A DNA stretch of 50,520 nucleotides from assembly GCA_950096895.1 (NCBI GenBank), contig CATNBF010000006.1, positions 1 to 50,520 of the forward strand, written 5' to 3'. The stretch is from an uncultured bacterium (lineage in GTDB: Bacteria > Pseudomonadota > Alphaproteobacteria > Rs-D84). The stretch's first letter is position 1; the number at the start of each line of letters is the position of its first letter. The notes beneath the pieces are model-generated. The model had not been told where the DNA came from, did no database searches, and worked only from the letters and a program-made list of their open reading frames with translations. Position numbers and translations under genes: made by a program. This document shows, in pieces, positions 8,691 through 16,949 of the stretch.

Positions 8691-9560
8691 TAATTCAAAC
8701 ACACACAGCGATCGCGGTGATACCGTAACATCAATACCAGATACATTGACCGCAATTTCGTTTGCCCATATATTATCATAATCAGGAAATGCGACGGTAT
8801 ATGATTCATACGGAAAGTGCGCCCCATCAACAAAATGATGGAAAATATTATTCCCATTTACACTGCGGTATTCCACACGATGATCAAAGACGGCAATATA
8901 CGCACTGGATTTCCCAGGCCCACCTGACAAAGAATCAGATCCATTGATCAAGTCTGATGAATCCCCCCCGGGATAACGCGTCACAAACAAATATGTTCCC
9001 GGCCCAATCACCCCCGACGCACAGGCATTATTAACATCATTAACTGTTTCCGGCCATCGATAATCAGCATCCATATGTAATGTATAACAACAGGTAATTT
9101 CTTGCCATTGATCAATGTAGGTTGGCGGGATGTATTTTTCAACATCTGCCAATTTCATTCTGGTATTTATCGGGGCCCCATTGGGCAATTTTCCGTCTGT
9201 TTCATGATGCGTCCCCGGACACGCAAGTGCCCCGTATGTGCATGTTTTGCGGTGCATTTCCCCCGTGCAATAGTGTCCCACCCCACAATCGATACATGTC
9301 GCCAATCCATCGGGGGAATACGTACCGGCCGAACAATTTTGCCCAACCCAGCGATCCCCCACATATAGTGTGGTTCCCGGTGCTATCCCCGGATAAAGAA
9401 CGCCCCACCACACCGTATCCGAGAACTTTATCGCCAACCCCGGATTTGTTCGTCGTTCACGATCCAGTCCCAATACCATATCCCCCACATGCAGCGTGGC
9501 CCCATGCGCCCCCACCCCCAGCATCACCAGCATAAAAAAACCGACGTTTAGATTAGGCAT
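8685..9560 (-). CDS. Secreted cysteine-rich surface protein, unknown
   Basis: 291 aa as opened at 9560. A hydrophobic leader (GFFMLVMLGVGAHG) suggests export, though it lacks the usual N-terminal basic residues. Two TL(H/Y)VGD repeats follow, then a Cys-rich module (NCSAGTYSPDGLATCIDC, GHYCTGE, KTCTYGALACPGT) resembling the ephrin-receptor-like/GCC2-GCC3 cysteine repeats found in surface proteins. The C-terminal part is beta-rich and unrecognised. No ribosome site precedes 9560. A promoter and a second ATG (9646) lie upstream, one base out of frame across a T8 tract, so the true N-terminus may be longer. Function unknown. Confidence 0.6.
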   Translation of the reverse strand: MPNLNVGFFMLVMLGVGAHGATLHVGDMVLGLDRERRTNPGLAIKFSDTVWWGVLYPGIAPGTTLYVGDRWVGQNCSAGTYSPDGLATCIDCGVGHYCTGEMHRKTCTYGALACPGTHHETDGKLPNGAPINTRMKLADVEKYIPPTYIDQWQEITCCYTLHMDADYRWPETVNDVNNACASGVIGPGTYLFVTRYPGGDSSDLINGSDSLSGGPGKSSAYIAVFDHRVEYRSVNGNNIFHHFVDGAHFPYESYTVAFPDYDNIWANEIAVNVSGIDVTVSPRSLCVFELK

Positions 9561-9671
9561 AGTACGGGGGATAAAAAAAGTGCAGAAATCCGGGATTTTT
9601 AAGAATATAAAATACGCTAAAAAAAACGTCCCTTTGGATTAGGCATAGGTAAAATTCCCGAAACGCCACGG
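9561..9671 (-). other. Upstream region of surface gene with out-of-frame ATG and T8 tract
   Basis: Between the promoter and the annotated start, an ATG at 9646 opens MPNPKGRFF and then hits TAG right after a run of eight T. With nine T the frame would pass through into the surface-protein ORF, whose own start reads MPNLNVGFF. The same ATGCCTAATC sequence begins both. Confidence 0.45.
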
Positions 9672-9700
9672 ATTATATACCGTGGCGCATTTTTTTACAA
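9672..9700 (-). promoter_or_regulatory. Promoter with -10 inside a palindrome
   Basis: TTGTAA (9695-9700), 17 nt, TATAAT (9672-9677) on the minus strand. The -10 lies in the 8-nt apex of an 8-bp dyad, CGCCACGG/CCGTGGCG (9664-9687). On the plus strand the dyad is followed by seven T and could also end read-through from yebC. Either a repressor operator or a terminator is possible. Confidence 0.55.
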
Positions 9701-9801
9701 GTGATTTTTTATTAATTTCCACCCCACACACATACCGCATTTCTGTACACACCACATACAATCTGGGGGGCAATATGGGGATGGGGCGGCATAAAATATT
9801 C

Positions 9802-9830
9802 TTGGTTCACCATGATTTATATCGTATAAT
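9802..9830 (+). promoter_or_regulatory. Leaderless ruvC promoter
   Basis: TTGGTT (9802-9807), 17 nt, TATAAT (9825-9830). The ATG follows 6 nt after the -10, so transcription would start at or next to the start codon, leaving no leader and no ribosome site. Confidence 0.7.
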
Positions 9831-9836
9831 ATAACC

Positions 9837-10316
9837 ATGACACGCATATTGGGAATTGATCCAGGATTATTACATACAGGTTGGGCCATCATCGACAGTC
9901 GGGGCAACACACGCACATACGTTGCCTCTGGCGTGATTTTACCACCGGCCAAATTACCCATGGCATCGCGTCTGGCCGAAATCTTTCGCGGTGTGAATCA
10001 ACTGTGTGAACAATTTTCACCACAGGCTTGCAGTATTGAAATCATTTTCATCAATCAAAATGCCAAGACATCGCTGCTGCTGGGCCAGGCCCGCGCCGCG
10101 GCCATCGTGGCGGCGGCCAATCGGGATATCCCGGTATTTGAATACGAACCCAACAAGATTAAAAAGGCAATCACCGCCGCAGGACATGCAGATAAAGACG
10201 CCGTGACAAAGATGGTGCGCATGCTGCTGCCGGGGGCATGCCCAAAAAGCCCAGACGAAGCAGATGCCATGGCCATTGCCTTGGCGCATAGCAATATGAT
10301 GCACATATGTGCATAA
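9837..10316 (+). CDS. ruvC: Holliday junction resolvase RuvC
   Basis: 159 aa. This dimeric endonuclease nicks four-way junctions symmetrically to complete recombination. It is an RNase H-fold protein with catalytic acids visible at D8 (ILGIDPGLLHTGWA), E68 (CSIEIIF) and the C-terminal SPDEADAMAIALAH; the GQARAAAI segment is typical. The length is normal. The ATG at 9837 is only 6 nt after a TATAAT, so the mRNA is probably leaderless. Its expected neighbours yebC and ruvA are close but on separate transcripts. Confidence 0.95.
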   Translation: MTRILGIDPGLLHTGWAIIDSRGNTRTYVASGVILPPAKLPMASRLAEIFRGVNQLCEQFSPQACSIEIIFINQNAKTSLLLGQARAAAIVAAANRDIPVFEYEPNKIKKAITAAGHADKDAVTKMVRMLLPGACPKSPDEADAMAIALAHSNMMHICA

Positions 10317-10338
10317 TGAGTGGGTGGAATGGTTCCTA

Positions 10339-10367
10339 TTCATCTGAAAAACATGGGATGATATAAT
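10339..10367 (+). promoter_or_regulatory. Possible leaderless promoter of small membrane protein
   Basis: TATAAT (10362-10367) with a weak TTCATC 17 nt upstream. A GTG codon begins exactly 7 nt after the -10 and an ATG 10 nt after it. Confidence 0.45.
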
Positions 10368-10377
10368 TACCCATGTG

Positions 10378-10665
10378 ATGCCAACAGATAAACAATTTCT
10401 TATTGAATCTGAAAATGACCTGCATGCACGCCAGCGGCTGTTGCTGCATGCATTCTGGGCCAATTCGGCATTGGTTGCCACCGTTGGTGTTATCATGATT
10501 ACATTTGATGTGGGCGATGCTATGGCGTCTTTCTTGGGCGGCACAGGAACCGCCGCCACCCCCTATATGACGCATGGACTGGTGGCATGGGGAATCGGGG
10601 GCGTTGTCATATTCTTGGTGCCGGCGTTGGCCACGTATTGGGCCCGGTGCGGATTAAATAAATAA
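10378..10665 (+). CDS. Small membrane protein, unknown
   Basis: 95 aa from ATG 10378 (or 96 from GTG 10375). A polar N-terminus (TDKQFLIESENDLHARQRLL) precedes two predicted membrane helices, around FWANSALVATVGVIMITF and LVAWGIGGVVIFLVPALATYW, ending in CGLNK. The hairpin topology would place both ends on the same side. I recognise no family. There is no ribosome site; a TATAAT just upstream suggests a leaderless message, as for ruvC. The gene stands alone between ruvC and the methyltransferase. Confidence 0.6.
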   Translation: MPTDKQFLIESENDLHARQRLLLHAFWANSALVATVGVIMITFDVGDAMASFLGGTGTAATPYMTHGLVAWGIGGVVIFLVPALATYWARCGLNK

Positions 10666-10766
10666 AAAGCCAATCTTTCACAATAAAACATTTTCACATC
10701 ACAAAATTCCTTGATTTATGTAATAATCTGGGTATATGTTAACCATTGTTGGTGTGTGGGGGGAAT

Positions 10767-11369
10767 ATGCTGCTCTATTTCTTTTATTTCTTTTTATACT
10801 TGGCAATGGTGGCGTTGGCAATACTGGATATATGGTTGCTGATTAAGCTAATTGAATATCTTTATTGCGCCTTTGTCTTGCATCAGCCCCCATTTGTCCC
10901 CAGTAACAAGAAACTGCGCCAATTAATTGCCCGTGAAATAAATCTTCACTATCCCAATACCCAAAGAATCTGTGAAATTGGTTCTGGACATGGGGGCCTG
11001 GTACGTTATATCGCCCGGCATACCCGGGCCCGCGTTTATGGCATTGAAAATATGCCATGGGCCATATTGAATGCAAAATTCTTTGGTATGTTTTGCCCAC
11101 GCGCCTATACCATTTGGATGGATGCGTTTGAGTATCTGGGTATGCAAGATCAACCATTTGATGTTGCCATTGCATATCTTTCCCCCGCCTTTACCCAGAA
11201 ATTAACACGCTATGGCAATTGTTTCCGTGTACTGATATCTATTGACTTTGAATGCGCCGGAAAAACACCACGACGCGTTATTGATCTGGGCCGCGGCTAT
11301 ACCCGATATATGGGCAAAAAATATCCGCATCGACTTTATATTTATGAATTTGGCCCGGATCAAAAATAA
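10767..11369 (+). CDS. Membrane-anchored SAM-dependent methyltransferase-like protein
   Basis: 200 aa from ATG 10767; the track's TTG at 10746 adds seven residues. An N-terminal membrane helix (LLYFFYFFLYLAMVALAIL) is followed by a class I methyltransferase domain: motif I RICEIGSGHGGLVRY, then the acidic strand end RVYGIEN, and DVAIAYLSP at the motif IV position. Such proteins transfer methyl groups from S-adenosylmethionine; the substrate is unknown and the anchor suggests action at the inner membrane. GGGGGGAAT directly upstream serves as the ribosome site. A bidirectional terminator shared with lpoA follows. Confidence 0.65.
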   Translation: MLLYFFYFFLYLAMVALAILDIWLLIKLIEYLYCAFVLHQPPFVPSNKKLRQLIAREINLHYPNTQRICEIGSGHGGLVRYIARHTRARVYGIENMPWAILNAKFFGMFCPRAYTIWMDAFEYLGMQDQPFDVAIAYLSPAFTQKLTRYGNCFRVLISIDFECAGKTPRRVIDLGRGYTRYMGKKYPHRLYIYEFGPDQK

Positions 11370-11388
11370 TAATAATCTGTTTTCTATT

Positions 11389-11420
11389 AAAAATGCCGAC
11401 CATAATGGTCGGCATTTTTA
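11389..11420. terminator. Bidirectional terminator, methyltransferase / lpoA
   Basis: AAAATGCCGACCA-TAA-TGGTCGGCATTTT stem, T-rich on both flanks. Confidence 0.9.
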
Positions 11421-11430
11421 ACCCCATGGG

Positions 11431-13077
11431 TTATTCCCCAATCTCTACCGTATCGATATAGGTACGGCGAACAGTTTCCAGGGATGCCGGCTGAAATTCA
11501 GGGGCGGCCATAATGGCGGCATCATTTTCTGTGGCAGAAATCACAACCGGCGTCATGGCATGGGCCGATGGCCCGCTATCATCTTCGATCGTCGCGCCAT
11601 AGGTTTGCGACCGATATTTATCGGCAAAACGTTGCGGAATTTTAATAAAGTCATCTGGATTGATTCCGCGGGTGCGCATCTCTATCTCACGCGCGGGGGT
11701 GATTTTGCGTTGATCAATATTGTACAAAGGCGTCATAAAGTTCTGGGCCGCATCCCGTACCGGCGTTGGCGTCGGCGTGGCATTTAACTGAACAATACGC
11801 AAGGCCCGTTCATTTGCCCCATGCGGCGTCATCCGCACCAAACCATCAATTCCGCGATATCCACTGGGGTCCAGCAAATAGGCCGCATTTGTCTTGTCCG
11901 ATGCGATCATTCCTGTGGCCAGATTGGTGGCATCATATCCAAATGATGCCAAACGGCCGGGGGCCATCCCACTTAATTGGGCATATGTGGTGGAAAATGC
12001 CGCCGACATATCTGGCAATGTTGCAAATTTTGCCCCAGACATTGAAAAGTCATCAATGATATCGGCCCCATCCCACAGGGCAGTTCCATAAAACCGCGCA
12101 TCACGCGTCCCCACCCCGTAATAGCGCAAGAATGATGCCAACGTTTTTGAATCGGCCCCATCGCCCAAGAACAAGACCGCATCAAACGGTGCCCGCCCCA
12201 AGGTTTCTGATTTCGATATTTTTTCCAATTGGCGTGTCAAAGAATCTTTTTCCGCCGCGGTTAATTCTTCGTTGGTTAGAATATCGGCCAATATTTCACG
12301 TGCCCGGGTATTGGCGGCGGTCCGCTGCTCGAACAGGGATGCCCGGTGGGCGGCATTTTTAATACTATCGGAATCTTTTTCCGTGTAATAAAGCATGCCA
12401 GCCACATCCATGCCATAAATTTCTGCGGCAACAATGGCCGTCCCGGCCATAATTTTTCCAGATTGGCTTGCCGGGGCAACGATAAGCATATGCTTGATCT
12501 TGTCGCGGGACATTTCACGGGCGATGGCTTCGATACTCTGGGTTGGCATTAATGCCATTGTCATCACGCCATTGCCAATGGCATCGGTATCCGAACTAAA
12601 CGCCAATACAGGTGTCCCCACCGGCTTGGCCGAACGCAAGGCACGGACATCATCGGCAAAGACCGGTCCAATAATAATGGCCGGATTGGTCGCCAATGCC
12701 GCCGAAATGGTGGCATCCCGATCGCGGGCAATATCATAAAATGTGATTGCCGCCCCGGCCACAGGCCGCTGTAAATACGCGCTTTCGACCGCCATACGAA
12801 TATCGCGCCCAATGTCGGCATATGTCCCAGATAACGGTACCATCACCGCGATATTTTGAACCGGCGCACCGGAATCAATGGACGGGATGCCATATTCAGA
12901 CGCATCAAACCCACCATACATCCGCATATCGTCATAATGGGCACCCGACATAATCTGAACCGGTTCACCGGTTGGGGCATCGCCATATTCACTGAACCAA
13001 TCTGCCTGGGGGGTGCATCCCGCCATCGCCAGCGCAATCATTGATACACAAAATCCAAAAAATCTGTTGTTTCGCAT
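11431..13077 (-). CDS. LpoA-like penicillin-binding protein activator, lipoprotein
   Basis: 548 aa from ATG 13077. The lipoprotein signal ends in LAMAGC. The mature part has the periplasmic-binding fold of the LppC/LpoA family: NIAVMVPLSGTYADIGRDIR, then IIIGPVFADDVRAL, AFSSDTDAIG, HMLIVAPASQSGKIM and LFLGDGADSKTLA. In gammaproteobacteria LpoA reaches through the periplasm to stimulate PBP1a transpeptidase. The divergent pairing with rsmI is the classic yraM/yraL order and supports the call. The N-terminal TPR part of E. coli LpoA is absent here. Exact activity on a PBP is inferred. The track start is 18 codons too early. Confidence 0.85.
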   Translation of the reverse strand: MRNNRFFGFCVSMIALAMAGCTPQADWFSEYGDAPTGEPVQIMSGAHYDDMRMYGGFDASEYGIPSIDSGAPVQNIAVMVPLSGTYADIGRDIRMAVESAYLQRPVAGAAITFYDIARDRDATISAALATNPAIIIGPVFADDVRALRSAKPVGTPVLAFSSDTDAIGNGVMTMALMPTQSIEAIAREMSRDKIKHMLIVAPASQSGKIMAGTAIVAAEIYGMDVAGMLYYTEKDSDSIKNAAHRASLFEQRTAANTRAREILADILTNEELTAAEKDSLTRQLEKISKSETLGRAPFDAVLFLGDGADSKTLASFLRYYGVGTRDARFYGTALWDGADIIDDFSMSGAKFATLPDMSAAFSTTYAQLSGMAPGRLASFGYDATNLATGMIASDKTNAAYLLDPSGYRGIDGLVRMTPHGANERALRIVQLNATPTPTPVRDAAQNFMTPLYNIDQRKITPAREIEMRTRGINPDDFIKIPQRFADKYRSQTYGATIEDDSGPSAHAMTPVVISATENDAAIMAAPEFQPASLETVRRTYIDTVEIGE

Positions 13078-13125
13078 TGAATTATCCATTTTATTTTGTA
13101 TCATTTTACTACAAAAGGATAACGA

Positions 13126-13929
13126 ATGCAATCAGGGCTTTATATTGTTGGTACACCCATCGGAAATTTATCCGATATGTCACCCCGTGCGGTGGATATT
13201 TTACAACATGTCGATTTAATCGCGGCCGAAGACACACGTGTTTTTGGAAAATTGGCGGCGCATTTTGACATTCAAACCCCACGCGTGTCATGCCATGACC
13301 ATAATGAACGTGATGTGGTTGACGACTTGGTTGCCAAGATTCAATCGGGCATGGCCATTGCCGCCGTATCTGATGCCGGGATGCCCGGGATCAGTGATCC
13401 GGGATTCCGCCTGGTGCGGGCGGCACGGGCCGCTGGCGTGCCGGTATGGGTTGTGCCGGGGCCAACGGCGGCGATTTCGGCATTGGTGCTATCGGGATTT
13501 CCGACCGATCGATTTACATTCTGTGGATTTTTTGATCCGAAAAAAGTACGCGATGATAACCGTATTCGTCACACGATCATTTATTACGAGAGTCCTAATC
13601 GCATCATGGAAACGATTGCAACACTGGCCACCGTTATGCCAGAAAGACGTGTGGCAATTGTTCGCGAAATCACCAAGATTCACGAGCAGGCGATTATCGG
13701 ATACCCGGCCGAATTAATGTCTATGACACCGCCGCGCGGGGAAATTGTGATTGTCATAGACGCCGCGCCTGATAAAAAAATGACAGACGCCGAAATATCG
13801 GACATTGTTAATGATATTGTGGCCACGTCATCGACAAAATCCGCCGCCGCCGCGGTGGCGGCACGGGCCGGCATTTCCAAGAAAGAAGCCTATAGACGCT
13901 TGATCACAAAAGGGGAAGATAATGATTAA
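13126..13929 (+). CDS. rsmI: 16S rRNA (cytidine-1402-2'-O)-methyltransferase RsmI
   Basis: 267 aa. It methylates the ribose of C1402 in the ribosomal P site. This is a tetrapyrrole-methylase fold protein with GTPIGNLSDMSPRAVDIL, AAEDTRVFGKL, AVSDAGMPGISDPGFRLV and VVPGPTAAISAL, and a C-terminal helical extension (SAAAAVAARAGISKKEAYRRL). The Shine-Dalgarno AAAAGGAT lies before ATG 13126. It is divergent from lpoA and overlaps engB by 8 nt, so the two are translationally coupled; both act on ribosome maturation. A possible promoter is TTGAAT-N16-TATCAT at 13077-13104. Confidence 0.96.
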   Translation: MQSGLYIVGTPIGNLSDMSPRAVDILQHVDLIAAEDTRVFGKLAAHFDIQTPRVSCHDHNERDVVDDLVAKIQSGMAIAAVSDAGMPGISDPGFRLVRAARAAGVPVWVVPGPTAAISALVLSGFPTDRFTFCGFFDPKKVRDDNRIRHTIIYYESPNRIMETIATLATVMPERRVAIVREITKIHEQAIIGYPAELMSMTPPRGEIVIVIDAAPDKKMTDAEISDIVNDIVATSSTKSAAAAVAARAGISKKEAYRRLITKGEDND

Positions 13930-14476
13930 ATTTGTTGGCAGTTTTGAGCAGGTATCATCCCTGCCCCGGACACAATTTCCCGAATATGCCTTTATCGGGC
14001 GCAGTAATGTGGGCAAATCATCATTAATCAACGCGATTTTGGGTGGCCCATACGCACGAACATCAAATACCCCTGGACGCACACAAAGCATGAATTTATT
14101 TAACATAGATGATCGGATTATGATTGTTGATTTGCCAGGATACGGATATGCCCGCGTATCCAAGGCGGACGCGATGCGTTGGCTGGACCGGCTGGAAGAA
14201 TATTTATCTACGCGATCACAACTACGACGTTTGTTTATTTTAATTGATTCCCGTATTGGGCCCCGCGATGCCGACTTGGATTTAATGGATTTCTGTGATC
14301 GATGCGCCATCGCGTACCAGGTTGTTTATACCAAACGCGACAAACGCGTGCGTGAAAAAGAACAAATTCAAATCGATCCGCACACCCATGGGGCGATGGC
14401 GGATGAAATCGTTGAAACATCGGCGGAAAAGAAATTTGGAATCGATAGAATGCGGGCAATCATTGGCATTAAATAA
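13922..14476 (+). CDS. engB: Ribosome biogenesis GTPase EngB (YihA/YsxC)
   Basis: 184 aa. This essential GTPase acts in late assembly of the large ribosomal subunit. The G motifs are EYAFIGRSNVGKSSLI (G1), TPGRTQSMNLF (G2), DLPGYGYA (G3) and YTKRDK (G4), with ETSAEKKFG near G5. The gene starts at ATG 13922 inside the rsmI stop region (ATGATTAA), so it relies on coupled translation. The next gene, addB, begins before or just after its stop, giving an rsmI-engB-addB run. Confidence 0.96.
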   Translation: MIKFVGSFEQVSSLPRTQFPEYAFIGRSNVGKSSLINAILGGPYARTSNTPGRTQSMNLFNIDDRIMIVDLPGYGYARVSKADAMRWLDRLEEYLSTRSQLRRLFILIDSRIGPRDADLDLMDFCDRCAIAYQVVYTKRDKRVREKEQIQIDPHTHGAMADEIVETSAEKKFGIDRMRAIIGIK

Positions 14477-16949
14477 TCATATCTTTTATGCATCAAACCC
14501 GGCACGCATGGCCGACGCCTTGTGGCATGTTATAACGGCCGATGGCGGGGTGGATGCTATGCCAGACATGCTGATCTTTTTGCCCAGCCGCCGCGCCGTT
14601 CGCGTGGTTGAAAAAATGATTGCGGATCGAATGGGGGGGGCGGTCTTGCTGCCGCGGTTGGTGCCATTGGGCGATGGGGATGATGATTGTGATTCAGAAT
14701 TTATTGATGTTGTATCCAATATGCGGCGTGTGGTGGTGTTGGCCCGACTGATTGCCGCCGACGCCCAGATTCGCACGATCGCCGCCGCGTTGCCCATCGC
14801 ACGCGATCTGGTACGCATGACAGATTATCTGGAAAACGAAGGGATATCCATCGCCGATGTCGATTGGGATACGTTGATCGACGATCGCTATGCGGCGCAT
14901 TTCCGGCGAAAATCAGATTTATTAAAAATCGTATCGACCTTTGCGGCGGGCAATGGCGCGGCCACCCAAACACAGAAAAGAAATGCCGACATACGCGCAT
15001 GGATTGGTCAAATGGATCATTATTCACGGGTTATCGTCTGTGCATCCACGGCCAGTGTCCCGGCAACCGCCGACTTAATGGCGCATGTGGCAGAACTGGG
15101 GCATGGGCGGATTATTTTACCGGGAAAAATCACCGGGGCCAACCCCGATGATCTGGCATTGGACACCAACCCGTATCACAGCGAATATAAATTCTTGTCC
15201 CGCATCGGTGTATCCCCAGACGACGTTTTGGCCATTGATGTTGGGCCATCGGCCATTGATTTCTTTAATGCGGCATTTTCCAATACACCATCACCCATGC
15301 GGGCGGCCCCAGACTGTCAATTAATTACCGCCCCGCGCGAAGCAAGCGAGGCCGCCATCGCCGCCGAAATTGCCGCCCGGGCGATTGCCCAAAATCAATC
15401 GGTCTTGATCATCACGCCGGACGCCGCCGGTAACCAGCGGTTGGCCACCGCATTGGGGGCACGTGGGATCATTGCTGATTTTTCTGGGGGGATATCAGGG
15501 GCGGCAACCAACGCCGGGCGGGCGTTATTAAATCTGTTTGATGACTGGATTGAATCCAATGATCAAACATTTGACTCACTTTATGCGGCGGCAAATCACG
15601 ATCTGTTCACAATGATCGCACGATGGGTCGATGGCGGGAATCCTTGCTGTCCCGGGTTTGATCTGGGCGATCCCACCTATGGCGAGATATGGGGGGCGTT
15701 ACATGAACTCTCGCAAATTATTATGGAAAATAATATCACGTTGACGGTTTATGATGCCCGCGCCTTGGTGGCAAATTGTCTGGGGACCATATCTGTGCGC
15801 CCCCCCATCAATGCCGACGCGCCGGTGGTTGTGCTGGGGACAATTGAATCCCGAATGCAGACCGCCGATGTGGTTATTCTGACCGGCTTAAATGACGGGA
15901 TGTTTCCGGCACGTGGATACGAGAATGCATGGTTGCCCCGCCGCGTGGCCGATAAAATCGGGTTACCGTCCCCCGATCGCAAGGTGTCTTTGATGGCCCT
16001 GGATTTCATGAATCTATCTTGTGGCCAGAATGTCTATTGGTTGCGCAGCCGCACCGCCGGCACAACCCAAACGATCGAATCACGGTTTTTATCACGCGTG
16101 CGGGTGGCACGACGCGGCGATATCCCCAGGGCCCCAGATCTGGTTGATACGGTTATGGCCCGGGATAATGTCGCGCCCCATTCACTGGATTACACCCCAC
16201 CCACCCCACCGGCAGATTTTTCCGATGTTTATGTCACAGAACTGGAATTACTGGTTCATAATCCATATGCATTTTATGCCAAACACATCTTGCGATTAAT
16301 TCCCCAAGATGATTATTGGGTGGGCGCAGACATGCGAAAATTTGGAACATTGGTGCATGCTGTCATTGAAAATGCCACAGATTTTTCACCCGAAAAATTG
16401 GTCACCGATCTTGATCGCCATGCCGCCATGGAAATTGGACGCGATAGTGTGCTTTATCACTTTTGGCATCGGCGTTTTATGGAAATGGCCCCGGTTATTC
16501 GGGATGCATTGGCCCATCGCCAAAATGCCCATGCCGAAATCGCGGGATCTGTTCAAATTGGTGCCCGCACCGTTCGGGCCAAGGCCGACCGCATTTGGCC
16601 CGACACCGTTATGGATATAAAAACAGGCGCGGCCCCCACCAAGACCCAATTGCTGGCCGGGACAATGCCGCAATTACCGCTAGAGGCACTGATGCTGATC
16701 CAGGGGGGATTTTCGATTTACCCGCCCACGGCAAAAACCCCTGTGATTCAGTTTTTACAGCTGCGTAATCGGGATTGCTGTCTGATTGAATATCGCGATG
16801 ATGTGGCAGCCGCCATGATCAATGCCGCCCATGACAAGATGGCGCAGCTGTTTGCACAATACGGCCAAGACGGGGCCCCATACCCATACCTGGAAACAGG
16901 AAATGCTAAGTATAATGCGTGGGACGACCTGGGGCGGCCCGACGATTAA
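14463..16949 (+). CDS. addB: Double-strand break repair protein AddB
   Basis: About 828 aa. This is the AddB subunit of the AddAB helicase-nuclease that resects broken ends before RecA loading. The N-terminus reads HIFYASNPARMADALWHVI, the inactivated helicase part has LIFLPSRRAVRVVEKMI and VVILTGLNDGMFPARGY, and the C-terminal PD-(D/E)XK nuclease shows KADRIWPDTVMDIKTG and PQLPLEALML. The track start inside engB is too early. The first ATG (14508) would cut the conserved first strand, so I prefer TTG 14463; that choice is uncertain and no good ribosome site is seen. addA does not follow, which is unusual. The 3' end overlaps xth by 4 nt. Confidence 0.85.
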   Translation: MALNNHIFYASNPARMADALWHVITADGGVDAMPDMLIFLPSRRAVRVVEKMIADRMGGAVLLPRLVPLGDGDDDCDSEFIDVVSNMRRVVVLARLIAADAQIRTIAAALPIARDLVRMTDYLENEGISIADVDWDTLIDDRYAAHFRRKSDLLKIVSTFAAGNGAATQTQKRNADIRAWIGQMDHYSRVIVCASTASVPATADLMAHVAELGHGRIILPGKITGANPDDLALDTNPYHSEYKFLSRIGVSPDDVLAIDVGPSAIDFFNAAFSNTPSPMRAAPDCQLITAPREASEAAIAAEIAARAIAQNQSVLIITPDAAGNQRLATALGARGIIADFSGGISGAATNAGRALLNLFDDWIESNDQTFDSLYAAANHDLFTMIARWVDGGNPCCPGFDLGDPTYGEIWGALHELSQIIMENNITLTVYDARALVANCLGTISVRPPINADAPVVVLGTIESRMQTADVVILTGLNDGMFPARGYENAWLPRRVADKIGLPSPDRKVSLMALDFMNLSCGQNVYWLRSRTAGTTQTIESRFLSRVRVARRGDIPRAPDLVDTVMARDNVAPHSLDYTPPTPPADFSDVYVTELELLVHNPYAFYAKHILRLIPQDDYWVGADMRKFGTLVHAVIENATDFSPEKLVTDLDRHAAMEIGRDSVLYHFWHRRFMEMAPVIRDALAHRQNAHAEIAGSVQIGARTVRAKADRIWPDTVMDIKTGAAPTKTQLLAGTMPQLPLEALMLIQGGFSIYPPTAKTPVIQFLQLRNRDCCLIEYRDDVAAAMINAAHDKMAQLFAQYGQDGAPYPYLETGNAKYNAWDDLGRPDD

